This document shows, piece after piece, positions 18,400 to 26,384 of a DNA stretch of 64,000 nucleotides. Positions within the stretch are counted from its first letter, which is position 1. Each line of letters opens with the position of its first letter. A program made the position numbers and the translations under genes. The stretch is from an uncultured Desulfobacter sp. (GTDB lineage: Bacteria; Desulfobacterota; Desulfobacteria; Desulfobacterales; Desulfobacteraceae): assembly GCF_963666145.1 (NCBI RefSeq), contig NZ_OY762614.1, positions 3,524,501 to 3,588,500 of the forward strand, given 5' to 3'. Below the pieces are notes generated by a model. The model saw nothing but the letters and a program-made list of their open reading frames with translations, searched no databases and had not been told where the DNA came from.

Positions 18400-19461
18400 T
18401 CAATAGCTTTTCCCAAAAGAGCAGTCAGGAAACCTGCAGGTGGGGCAGTTGCGGCACAGCCCGCCGTGGCAAAGGCTTGCAAGGTCCCGTTTGCCGGGAC
18501 GCTCTCCGGCCATGACCCGGGGAAGAATCAGGTCAAATATGGTGGTGCGGTGATACAACCCGCAGGCGGGCAGTCCCATGATGGTGGTTTTTGGGGTGTA
18601 GCCTAAAAGAAACATGGCGCCTGGCAGCACGGCGGCTGAATAGTGGACTTCATCAAACCCCACAGCTTCAATGGACTCTCTGGTAACATCATCGGGGTCC
18701 ACGGACATGCCGCCGGTGGTGATGATCAGATCGGTGTCCTTATCCAGGTAATCCCGGATCTGGGCGGTGATGCGCTCCCGGTCATCGGGCAGGATATTGA
18801 CCTCAAACACCTGGGCCCCAAGCCGGGCGGTCTTTTCTTCCACAATGGCCTGGAACCGATCCTGGACCAGGCCGTTATACACTTCATTACCGATGATGGC
18901 CAGACGGATTTTCAAGGGGTTGAACATTGAAACGCTGAAAATGGGGTAGTTGGCCTTGGCAAAGGCCGTGGCCTGGTCAAGGGTTTTTCGGTCTATGACC
19001 AGGGGGATGGCCCGGGTGGCGGCCAGGCTGTGGCCTTTTTCCACGGCCGTATTGGTATGGATACTGCCACACATGACATCGTTGAACATGTTAAATTCCG
19101 TCAAGGCTGCCACATTCACCCGGAACAGTCCGGGGTACGAGGCATACAGCTCGAGCTTGCCTTCCCTGGGTGTGCCGGAAAACTCGACCCCCGGTCCGGC
19201 CAGGGCTGATGCCAGTTCGAACACCGCTTCATCTTCATGTACCTGGCTTTCATCAAGATCCAGCACATAGAGGTTGTTTTTGCCCATACGCTGGAGGCGG
19301 CAGATGTCGCCGGCACTGACCCGATGTCCGCGCTTGAAGCCAGGTCCCTTGGACTTTCCGGGAACGATTTCGGTCAGGTCATGAGCAATGGTCATACCGC
19401 AGGCATCCTGGACGGGTACGGTTTTAAAGGTCGGTTTTTGTGGGTGTGTCTGTTTTTTCAT
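18400..19461 (-). CDS. molybdopterin-binding (MoaB/MogA-domain) protein with Cys-rich tail
   Basis: 353 aa. The N-terminal half resembles MoeA-type early domains (AHDLTEIVPGKSKGPGFKRG). From about residue 185, LAIIGNEVYNGLV and LIITTGGMSVDPDDVTRESI match the molybdopterin-binding fold, and PGAMFLLGY plus MGLPACGLYH complete it. The end is CHGGLCRNCPTCRFPDCSFG, five cysteines that could bind a metal centre. Likely a role in molybdenum cofactor handling, fitting the molybdopterin oxidoreductase encoded 10 kb away on the same strand. It converges on the GGDEF gene. No strong ribosome site is seen. Confidence 0.8.
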   Translation of the reverse strand: MKKQTHPQKPTFKTVPVQDACGMTIAHDLTEIVPGKSKGPGFKRGHRVSAGDICRLQRMGKNNLYVLDLDESQVHEDEAVFELASALAGPGVEFSGTPREGKLELYASYPGLFRVNVAALTEFNMFNDVMCGSIHTNTAVEKGHSLAATRAIPLVIDRKTLDQATAFAKANYPIFSVSMFNPLKIRLAIIGNEVYNGLVQDRFQAIVEEKTARLGAQVFEVNILPDDRERITAQIRDYLDKDTDLIITTGGMSVDPDDVTRESIEAVGFDEVHYSAAVLPGAMFLLGYTPKTTIMGLPACGLYHRTTIFDLILPRVMAGERPGKRDLASLCHGGLCRNCPTCRFPDCSFGKSY

Positions 19462-19562
19462 GATTCAATATCGTCTTAAAATAATATCCAAATGCACTTG
19501 CGGGGCGCAACGGTCAAACTTTTTTTATCCTTAATATTAGTACAATTTTGAATTTTTAAAGT

Positions 19563-20972
19563 TCATGACGGCTTGTTTCTAAATTTTTCAGGGTCAATGG
19601 CATACCGTTTCATGATCTGCTGGAGGGCCTGGCGATCCATGGCGCACCGTTTGGCGGCCTGGGTGATATTGCCTTGGGTCATGGCGAGCATGGCACCGAT
19701 GTAGTTATGGTTAAACTGGGTCAGGGTGGTTTCCTTGGCCTCTTTATAAGTCAGCTGCGCCATCTCCGTACCAACGTCCATGCAGATGCACGCTTTGCTG
19801 CCCGTGTTGTTTATTGGGATATCGGACAGGCGGATTGTTTCTGAGGTTGAATAGAGAATCCCCTGGACAAGGACATTTTCAAGTTCCCTGACATTGCCCG
19901 GCCAGGGGTGCTTCATGAAAAGATCCATCACGTTTTCAGACAAATGCTTGGCCGGTTTATTTAAATTTTCACAGTTTTTGGCCAGAAGATGATCGCACAA
20001 CAGCGGAATATCCGTAACTCTATCACGTAACGGCGGCAATTCAATGGTGATTACCGAAAGCCTGTAAAAAAAATCTTCCCTGAATTCGCTGTCTTTTATT
20101 TTCTGTTGCAGGTCCTGGTTGGTGGCGGCTATAATCCTGACATCCACCTGGACTACCCGGGTGTCGCCCAATGGTTTGATCTCTTTTTCCTGGATCACCC
20201 TTAAAAGTTTGCTCTGAATGCTTTGGCCGACGTCTCCGATTTCATCCAGAAAAATAGTGCCATGGTCAGCCTCCTGGAAAAGTCCTGTTTTGTCCCGGTA
20301 GGCATTGGTGAATGCCCCTTTTTTATACCCGAACAGTTCACTTTCAAGGATATGTTCGGGGATGGTCGGGCAGTTGACGGGGATATACGGTTTGTTTTTT
20401 CGAGAACTTAAGGCATGAATGGATCTTGCGGTCAGCTCCTTGCCCGTCCCCGATTCCCCTGTGATCAGGACCGTGACATCCGAGTCTGCGACGATCGCTA
20501 TTTTTTCGAGCACCTTCTGCATGGCCGGGCTTTGTCCGATCAAGGGCAGGGATTCGTTCCGGCATGCCTTCTGGAGCCGTCGGTTTTCGGAGATCAGCCG
20601 GCTGCGTTCCAGGGCTTTTTGGATTTTAAAAATGATTTCATCTCGCTCAAAGGGCTTGGCAATGAAATCGTAAGCCCCCTTTTTGATCGCTGCCACGGCA
20701 GATTCAATATTGCCGTAGGCGGTGAGCATAACCACTGTGAGATCCGGATACCTTTGTTTCAATTGTTCCAGAAGTTCAAACCCGTCCATGCCCGGCATGC
20801 GGATGTCACTGATGACCAGATCAAAGGCGGTATCGGCTATCCCAAGGAGACTCAGCGCCATTTCACCGGAAAACGCCATGGTCACCCGGCAGTTCAGTTC
20901 CGGTTCAAGGGTGCGCTGGAGAAGACGGGTCATGTCCTTTTCATCATCCACCACAAGAATATTGGGCGTCAT
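19563..20972 (-). CDS. sigma54-dependent response regulator (NtrC family)
   Basis: 469 aa. Receiver domain 1-120 with acidic pocket DD (9-10), phospho-acceptor Asp56 (ISDIRMPGMDGFE) and KPFERDE. AAA+ domain from ~140: Walker A GESGTGKE, sigma54-contact loop GAFTNA (usual form GAFTGA), Walker B IFLDEIGD. A C-terminal Fis-type helix-turn-helix ends NITQAAKRCAMDRQALQQIM. It activates sigma54 promoters when phosphorylated by the kinase encoded three bases upstream. The N for G in the contact loop is a mild deviation. Confidence 0.93.
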   Translation of the reverse strand: MTPNILVVDDEKDMTRLLQRTLEPELNCRVTMAFSGEMALSLLGIADTAFDLVISDIRMPGMDGFELLEQLKQRYPDLTVVMLTAYGNIESAVAAIKKGAYDFIAKPFERDEIIFKIQKALERSRLISENRRLQKACRNESLPLIGQSPAMQKVLEKIAIVADSDVTVLITGESGTGKELTARSIHALSSRKNKPYIPVNCPTIPEHILESELFGYKKGAFTNAYRDKTGLFQEADHGTIFLDEIGDVGQSIQSKLLRVIQEKEIKPLGDTRVVQVDVRIIAATNQDLQQKIKDSEFREDFFYRLSVITIELPPLRDRVTDIPLLCDHLLAKNCENLNKPAKHLSENVMDLFMKHPWPGNVRELENVLVQGILYSTSETIRLSDIPINNTGSKACICMDVGTEMAQLTYKEAKETTLTQFNHNYIGAMLAMTQGNITQAAKRCAMDRQALQQIMKRYAIDPEKFRNKPS

Positions 20973-20975
20973 CTT

Positions 20976-22487
20976 TTACTTCTCCTCATTGCTGTTTGTG
21001 TTTAAAAGGGGCAGCCGGATGGTGAATTCTGCACCCTGGCCTTCCCGGTTTGCAGCCATGATTTCACCCTGGTGCCGCCGGATGATACCGTATCCCACGG
21101 AAAGTCCAAGACCAGTACCCTGACCCACGGGTTTGGTGGTAAAAAACGGGTCAAAGATTCTGGACATGTGCTGCTTTTGGATACCCGTGCCGTTGTCCCT
21201 GACAAGTATCAGCATCTGTGAATCTTCTTTTTGGGTGATAAGTTCTATGACCCCTTTGGGGTTATCATGGATGGCGTGACACGCATTGATCATCAGGTTT
21301 AACACCACCTGGGACAGTTCCTGGGCATTGCCTTTTACCCAGAGATGTTCATTTTGCCAAAGGCTGAGCTGAATCTGAGCTTTTCGGAAATCAGAATGGT
21401 TTTTTAAAAAATTGACCACGTCATCCAGCATTTTGTGGATGTCTACATTTGCCATTTCCCCGGATCCCTTCCTTGAAAAGGATAACAGGTTGCTGACGAC
21501 TTCCTTGCAGTTTTTTACGTGTTTTTCAATGGTTTTGAGATCTTCATTAAAGTCTGAGTTTTCTTTGAGCATCAGCTGGGTGTAGCCGAGGATGATACCC
21601 AGCGGGTTATTAATCTCGTGGGCAACACCTGCGGAAAGTTCCCCTAAAGCCGCCAATTTGTCGGCCTGGGCGATCTGCTGCTCCATTTGTTTTTTTTCGT
21701 TAATGTCCTTGATGATAAAATGAAAGGTTTTGGCACAGCCAAATGCCCCGTAATCGACCCCGCCGGTAATGATCACCCGTATTTTCATATTATCGGAATT
21801 TAAAATATCGCACTCTTCATTGAGAACATATTCGTTGGTGTTCAGCTGCGTTGAAATATGCTCCCAGTCCGGGGCATGGGCGATAAAATCCATCAGCCCC
21901 ATGTTCCGTGCCAGCATCTGTTCCTTTTTGTATCCTGTGAGCTTGGTACCCGCGTTGTTGGTTTCCAGGATTTTAAAATGGGCATCCGTAACCAGAATGG
22001 TGTCCAAAGAGTATTCAAAAATACGCCGGGCTTTGTGCTCGGAACTTGTGAGCCTCTCCGTGCGTTCCACAACTTTTTGCTCCAGATTCTGGTTTAAACT
22101 TAAAAGTTGGCCGTGGGCAGATTCCAACCTTTTTCGGGATGTTAAAATCTTTTCGTTGATCTTCCAGCTCTGGTTGAAAAACAGGGTGATCAGGCTTACG
22201 AGCATAAACGAGACCGTATTCACGCTGCCGGAAAAAGCGGCGAATATCTGCCAGGTATCGGTATGGGACGTTAAAATCAGAAATTGCCGCAGGATGTGGC
22301 CAAAGGATCGTGATACGGCAAAGATCGTAAATCCCGTGGATATCCAGACAAGATACAAAAAAAGCACATTATCCTGGTCGGTTTCCCTTAAAATTCTGGC
22401 TTTGTAACAGCATAGAAGAGAGAGTACCACCATGGCAAAGGAGCCGATAATGTCTATGATCACCATGGGCACATATGGGACGATCAT
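20976..22487 (-). CDS. membrane PAS-domain sensor histidine kinase (NtrB-like)
   Basis: 503 aa. Start at 22487 chosen because GAGGAG lies seven bases upstream and it overlaps the preceding stop as ATGA. Two to four membrane helices (1-120), a coiled-coil linker (EKILTSRKRLESAHG, LEQKVVERTERL), a PAS domain (150-270), then HisKA with the phospho-His in GVAHEINNPLG and an ATPase domain with NLMINACHAI, DNGTGI and GTGLGLS. It senses an unknown signal and phosphorylates the adjacent NtrC-type regulator. Confidence 0.93.
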   Translation of the reverse strand: MIVPYVPMVIIDIIGSFAMVVLSLLCCYKARILRETDQDNVLFLYLVWISTGFTIFAVSRSFGHILRQFLILTSHTDTWQIFAAFSGSVNTVSFMLVSLITLFFNQSWKINEKILTSRKRLESAHGQLLSLNQNLEQKVVERTERLTSSEHKARRIFEYSLDTILVTDAHFKILETNNAGTKLTGYKKEQMLARNMGLMDFIAHAPDWEHISTQLNTNEYVLNEECDILNSDNMKIRVIITGGVDYGAFGCAKTFHFIIKDINEKKQMEQQIAQADKLAALGELSAGVAHEINNPLGIILGYTQLMLKENSDFNEDLKTIEKHVKNCKEVVSNLLSFSRKGSGEMANVDIHKMLDDVVNFLKNHSDFRKAQIQLSLWQNEHLWVKGNAQELSQVVLNLMINACHAIHDNPKGVIELITQKEDSQMLILVRDNGTGIQKQHMSRIFDPFFTTKPVGQGTGLGLSVGYGIIRRHQGEIMAANREGQGAEFTIRLPLLNTNSNEEK

Positions 22488-22960
22488 AGGTTTTCTCCTC
22501 GGCCGGCTTTTTGTTCGTCCACCAGGCATGAGAGCCCTTTGTACATGAAGAACATGGCGGGAACGCAGAGCAGATGGTCCAGCTTAAGCGCGTAATATGT
22601 CCAGCCCAGCAGACCTGAATGGTTTTGGCTCAGGATTCTGGCATATCCTTTGGCGAGCTGTTCTATGCTGACCGCATAGATCTGGTTGTCCAGAAAATGG
22701 GCCGCAATGGCGCAGCCATTCCAGAGAATGAAAAAAAAAGCTGACAGTTGGATCAGGCGCCATCCTTTATGGGTCGTCAATCCCTTGCCGCTGATGATAA
22801 ACATCAGCACAATCATTGAGAAAAGAAAAAACATGTGTCCGATCTGGTGGGTAATGATCCCTTCGGAACTTGAATGAAACTGCAGCGCATATAAATTATC
22901 GGGCAATGCCAGGATCGGCAATGCCGTAATCACCAGCATGATGCTGTTAAAATGTTTCAT
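22484..22960 (-). CDS. small polytopic membrane protein, first gene of the two-component operon
   Basis: 158 aa, four predicted hydrophobic segments, the first looking like a signal (MLVITALPILALPDNLYA). Histidines lie close to helices (THQIGHMFFLFSM, AIAAHFLD, KLDHLLCVP), which could ligate heme or metal, but this is speculation. It is coupled to the kinase by ATGA overlap and expressed from the promoter at 22998-23026, so it may be an accessory sensor subunit. I do not recognise the family. Confidence 0.65.
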   Translation of the reverse strand: MKHFNSIMLVITALPILALPDNLYALQFHSSSEGIITHQIGHMFFLFSMIVLMFIISGKGLTTHKGWRLIQLSAFFFILWNGCAIAAHFLDNQIYAVSIEQLAKGYARILSQNHSGLLGWTYYALKLDHLLCVPAMFFMYKGLSCLVDEQKAGRGENL

Positions 22961-22997
22961 CGTCTAATGTCCTCAATGGGGTTTTGTATACACGCCT

Positions 22998-23026
22998 ATT
23001 ATAGAAACCAACCTTTTGGGTTTCAA
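22998..23026 (-). promoter_or_regulatory. near-consensus sigma70 promoter of the two-component operon
   Basis: On the minus strand TTGAAA (23026-23021) and TATAAT (23003-22998) are separated by exactly 17 bases. The transcript start would be near 22991, about 30 bases before the ATG at 22960. Confidence 0.75.
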
Positions 23027-23083
23027 TGGGGAATTGGTCTTAACGTTTGAGTAACAGGTTTCCCTGACACGAATTGCCGGGAT

Positions 23084-23635
23084 TTAGGCTGACAGTTCGT
23101 TCAGTCGTCTGTGCACTGAAGCGAAATAGGGAAGATGGGGCCTTATTTTGCCGAAAACGATTCGTGCCAGAACATAAATGGGGAAAAACGAAAATGTGTA
23201 CCCCACGGAATCGGTAACCAGGGAAAACGGAAAGGCAATGGGAAAATCAATACCGGCAAACCGTGTCTGCATCCATCCCAAGGCAAAGGGAACAGGCCAC
23301 AGGATGGCTGCTGAATGGGCCAGCATGGAAAAAAATTTGCGCCCCCAGGCGTCTGTGGCTTCTTTGTTCAGCGCTTTGTATCCCGCCATATCTCCATTTT
23401 CATAGGCCTTGATGGATAACGATTCCTTTTCTTTCATACGAAGGGCCAGGCCGGTGAGATACGGGGTGTTGGCCTTTAGGGCAAGTGAAATGGTCAACTC
23501 TCCCAAAAGGACGGCAATGAGCGACAGGCAGAACGTTCCGATCATATAGTCGACCATTCCAATGCCCGTCACCCGGTAGAAGAAAATAATGTAACTGTCA
23601 ATGGCTAAGTAGAATTGATCGAATGCGTTGACCAT
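23084..23635 (-). CDS. membrane protein of unknown function next to the sulfite-exporter gene
   Basis: 183 aa with about four hydrophobic segments. A charged amphipathic stretch (RMKEKESLSIKAYENGD, then ALNKEATDAWGRKFF) follows the second helix. That layout, a membrane helix then a coiled charged hairpin then membrane helices, recalls the EMC3/DUF106/YidC-like fold, but similarity is weak and I would not name it. The ribosome site is AAAGGAG. It lies 78 bases downstream of the TauE/SafE gene across a strong hairpin, so it is probably in the same operon with reduced expression. Confidence 0.6.
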   Translation of the reverse strand: MVNAFDQFYLAIDSYIIFFYRVTGIGMVDYMIGTFCLSLIAVLLGELTISLALKANTPYLTGLALRMKEKESLSIKAYENGDMAGYKALNKEATDAWGRKFFSMLAHSAAILWPVPFALGWMQTRFAGIDFPIAFPFSLVTDSVGYTFSFFPIYVLARIVFGKIRPHLPYFASVHRRLNELSA

Positions 23636-23666
23636 GTTTTTTTACTCCTTTTGATTTTGCGTTTTT

Positions 23667-23694
23667 CAACAGGCCGCCCAAAGGCGGCCTGTTG
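23667..23694. terminator. perfect 12-bp intergenic hairpin
   Basis: CAACAGGCCGCC and its exact inverse flank a 4-nt loop between the TauE/SafE gene and the next minus-strand gene. No U run follows on the minus strand. It may stabilise the upstream message or attenuate the downstream gene. Confidence 0.55.
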
Positions 23695-23713
23695 GTGGGT
23701 ATAAACTCGTATC

Positions 23714-24856
23714 CTAAAGCATTGCGATACCGAAAAAACCCCTTAATGTGTACCGGATGCCGATGTAGAACGCCAATAGCAGGAAGATCCACTTCAACAC
23801 TTTTTCAGGGATGTATTTGCCGGTTCTGGGACCGATCATTGAGCCAACAAATACGCCCACAAGTTCAAGACCGATCATGGGCCAGTAAACCACAACCCCT
23901 TTGAGAACCATGAAATTGAAGATGGAAAAAATCATTCCGATGAGCACCGCTACAGATGAAGTACCGGCAACCACGAACATGGGAAGTCCCACAACACTGG
24001 TCAAAAAGGGAACGTAGAGGAAACCGCCGCCGACACCGATAAAGGAGGCCAATGCAGAGATGCAAAAGCCGCCGAAAAAGGCCCAGATGGGGCTGAAGGA
24101 AAATTTTTGGCCAAAAAATGAAATTTCAGTTTTAGAAAGGCTCCAGCTCAGGGTTTTTACGCCCTGGCCTTTAATGGACCCTTTATTTTTTACGGTGTCT
24201 TCAAATGCCTTGGCTGCTGCCTTGGCTGCTTTTTTTGAAGCCTGTCCCTTGGGGGACATTTCATATACCATGAAGGCAAAAATCAGGAAAACACACAGGC
24301 CGAACCAGCCCTGGTATTGTGAAAATCGAACTTTTCCGGCTGTGGTAAATACCACCAGAAATGTGGCGAAAAGCGCCCCGGCACCCATGAATGCACCTAA
24401 AGATGTCACCAGGCGTTTTTGCCGGCCATAGGTGATGCTGGAAACAAGTGCGGAAAGGCCGACCAGCCACTGGTTGGAGACCCGGATACTGTCGGTAAGC
24501 ATCTTGTTAAGGGTGGGAGAGGTGTCCTTAAATGTTTTGGCATACGGCCCCATGCCGTAAATGGAAATATGACCTACGCCGGCCATAACCCCGCCAAATG
24601 CGCCGACAGTTGAAAAAATCCAGCCCACCCAGATGGCCCAGCAAAAGCAGAACAGCAGACCCGGAGAGGGTGCCCCGGGAATGTTGAAAATGCCTGCCGG
24701 CGCCGACGGATCAATCTGGCCCGGTCCTGTGCCCTGGGGAACGGCCGCAATGGCATCGGCAAGGGGGTCTGCCATAACAGGCGTTGCCGCAATTACGGGC
24801 AGAATCAGTGCTGCTGCCGTCAAAAGTAATACAAACCATCTAAACTTCGTTCTCAT
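23714..24856 (-). CDS. TauE/SafE family permease (sulfite exporter type)
   Basis: 380 aa. A signal-like first helix (1-29) is followed by a short periplasmic stretch and about eight more helices. The family repeat appears in the C-terminal half: ASFIGVGGGFLYVPFLTSVVGLP and VFVGSMIGPRTGKYIPEK. A Lys/Ala-rich cytoplasmic loop (ASKKAAKAAAKAFEDTVKNKG) separates the halves, typical of the long Desulfobacterota type. Likely an exporter of sulfite, sulfonate or a related small sulfur anion. It is part of the minus-strand redox cluster. Confidence 0.85.
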   Translation of the reverse strand: MRTKFRWFVLLLTAAALILPVIAATPVMADPLADAIAAVPQGTGPGQIDPSAPAGIFNIPGAPSPGLLFCFCWAIWVGWIFSTVGAFGGVMAGVGHISIYGMGPYAKTFKDTSPTLNKMLTDSIRVSNQWLVGLSALVSSITYGRQKRLVTSLGAFMGAGALFATFLVVFTTAGKVRFSQYQGWFGLCVFLIFAFMVYEMSPKGQASKKAAKAAAKAFEDTVKNKGSIKGQGVKTLSWSLSKTEISFFGQKFSFSPIWAFFGGFCISALASFIGVGGGFLYVPFLTSVVGLPMFVVAGTSSVAVLIGMIFSIFNFMVLKGVVVYWPMIGLELVGVFVGSMIGPRTGKYIPEKVLKWIFLLLAFYIGIRYTLRGFFGIAML

Positions 24857-24963
24857 ACGTCTTCTCCTTGAAAAATGGTGATCTTCGATCTGTTCGAAAA
24901 TCTTTGGTCAATATTTTGCCGGTGCCTGCAACTTAAGGCCTGCACCAGAACCATAATTGGTTT

Positions 24964-25713
24964 TTAATTTTTATTTTTCGTACGTGTCCTTCCGGCCATT
25001 AATTTGGTGCACGCCGGGCAAAAATGATGGGGCTGTCTGGCATGGCTGTGGTCACATGTGCTGTCGTCCACATGGGCGATAAACTGTGCTGTTGCATACC
25101 GGGCGCCGCAGGCACCGCATCGCTCCAGGGGCAGGCGGCTTAACACCTGGTCTCCGATGGAAACGGTCCTGACATTGTCCTGATCCCGAACGGTAATGAA
25201 TTGTGTCGGACATAAATTGGCACATGATCCACACCCCAAGCAGTCTCCGTCACTTGGTCCCACATGGGTGCCGGTTTGGGTTTTGATCATGGCGATGGCC
25301 CTTGCGCCGATGATGTCGTTGCAGACCCGCACACAGAGCCTGCACCGGATACACCCATCCGGCTTTGCAACCACCGGGACATTGAACTTTTCAGCAAGTT
25401 CCCGGATTCGTTGCGAGTTGGGTGCCATGGACAGCAGCCTGTCAAAGGCTTTTTGTCTGTGGGCTGTCACCAGATCCGATTCTGTTCTGATCTCAAGGCC
25501 TGGTTTGACCTTGAGAATACAGGAGAGCATCACCACTTTTTTCCCTGAATCCGGACCGGTCTCCACACCGCACAGCCGGCATGTCCCAGACGGTTTAAGT
25601 GCCGGATGAAAGCACAGGTAGGGAATGGGGATACCAAGCTCCCGGGCGGTTTTTAAAACCGTGTCCCCTTCCTTTGCCTGGATGGTTTGCCCGTTGATCG
25701 TCATTTCAATCAT
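24964..25713 (-). CDS. NuoG/HndD-like 2Fe-2S and 4Fe-4S electron-transfer protein
   Basis: 249 aa. The N-terminal 2Fe-2S ferredoxin domain has CFHPALKPSGTCRLCGVE and a distal LSC. The His-Cys 4Fe-4S region then has CIRCRLCVRVCNDIIGA and CLGCGSCANLCPTQFI. The last ~50 residues hold a CGACGARY and CPACTKLM pair, probably zinc-binding. It lacks the catalytic part of NuoG or hydrogenase, so it is a stand-alone electron carrier of a cytoplasmic complex. The start at 25713 is preferred (AGGA at 8 nt); it overlaps the CBS gene by 8 bases. Confidence 0.85.
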   Translation of the reverse strand: MIEMTINGQTIQAKEGDTVLKTARELGIPIPYLCFHPALKPSGTCRLCGVETGPDSGKKVVMLSCILKVKPGLEIRTESDLVTAHRQKAFDRLLSMAPNSQRIRELAEKFNVPVVAKPDGCIRCRLCVRVCNDIIGARAIAMIKTQTGTHVGPSDGDCLGCGSCANLCPTQFITVRDQDNVRTVSIGDQVLSRLPLERCGACGARYATAQFIAHVDDSTCDHSHARQPHHFCPACTKLMAGRTRTKNKN

Positions 25714-26155
25714 ATGCGGCATCCTGAAGATCGGTGATGTAGTCCTTTAGATAGTGAAGTTCCTGGGTCAAAGCCCCCACATGGGCTTTGACAAGGTCTT
25801 CCAGGGCGACCATGGCAATGATCTTTTGGTCTCCCACCACAGGCAGGTGACGAATCCGTGCTTTGATCATCATGGCCATGGCTGACTCCACAGAGTCTTG
25901 CTCTTCTGCGACAATCAGCTTGGATGTCATGACTTTTTTAATCATCACCTGGTCGGTCCGTTTATCCGGAAACAAAATCTGGAAGCGGACCAGGTCCCTT
26001 TCCGTGAAAATACCCACGGGCATTTCATGGGTCATCACCACCACTGCAGAAGCTCCATAAGCGGACATTTGCTGCAGGGCATGGGATACGGTCTCGTCAC
26101 CTTCCACCGTATAAAAATGACCGACATCGCCTTTGATCAACTCCTTGATTTTCAT
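25706..26155 (-). CDS. CBS-domain pair protein
   Basis: 149 aa with two CBS motifs (residues 10-60 and 75-130): MSAYGASAVVVMTHEMPVG with IFTERDLVRF, and AMAMMIKARIRHLPVVGDQKI. Such pairs bind adenine nucleotides and gate partner enzymes. Coupled by overlap to the Fe-S gene downstream and by ATGA to the small gene upstream, so it may tune the redox complex by energy state. That role is inferred. Confidence 0.85.
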   Translation of the reverse strand: MKIKELIKGDVGHFYTVEGDETVSHALQQMSAYGASAVVVMTHEMPVGIFTERDLVRFQILFPDKRTDQVMIKKVMTSKLIVAEEQDSVESAMAMMIKARIRHLPVVGDQKIIAMVALEDLVKAHVGALTQELHYLKDYITDLQDAAYD

Positions 26156-26370
26156 TCTTTATCCTCCAATTGCCTCAGGCAATCCTGGGGAAGCCGGTGT
26201 GTACCTTTGCCTTCCAGGCTTACCTCCACCAGGGAGTCCGGGTCGTTCACCGAGGTGTCGGGATCCACAATAACACCGTGGCAGCCCAAGAAATCATTCA
26301 TATACTGTTCCCAGGCATCGTCCCTGGACGCTTGAAATACCTCTATTCTATCTCCGCGTTGAAACGTCAT
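26152..26370 (-). CDS. small protein of the redox operon
   Basis: 72 aa: MTFQRGDRIEVFQASRDD, then FLGCHGVIVDPD and SLVEVSLEGKGTHRLPQD. The pattern suggests a small SH3-like beta barrel. It has one Cys and no membrane segment. It is coupled by ATGA to the CBS gene and lies 14 bases from the flavoprotein gene. Function unknown; likely a structural or regulatory subunit. Confidence 0.6.
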   Translation of the reverse strand: MTFQRGDRIEVFQASRDDAWEQYMNDFLGCHGVIVDPDTSVNDPDSLVEVSLEGKGTHRLPQDCLRQLEDKE

Positions 26371-26384
26371 ATTTGCCTCCTGTG

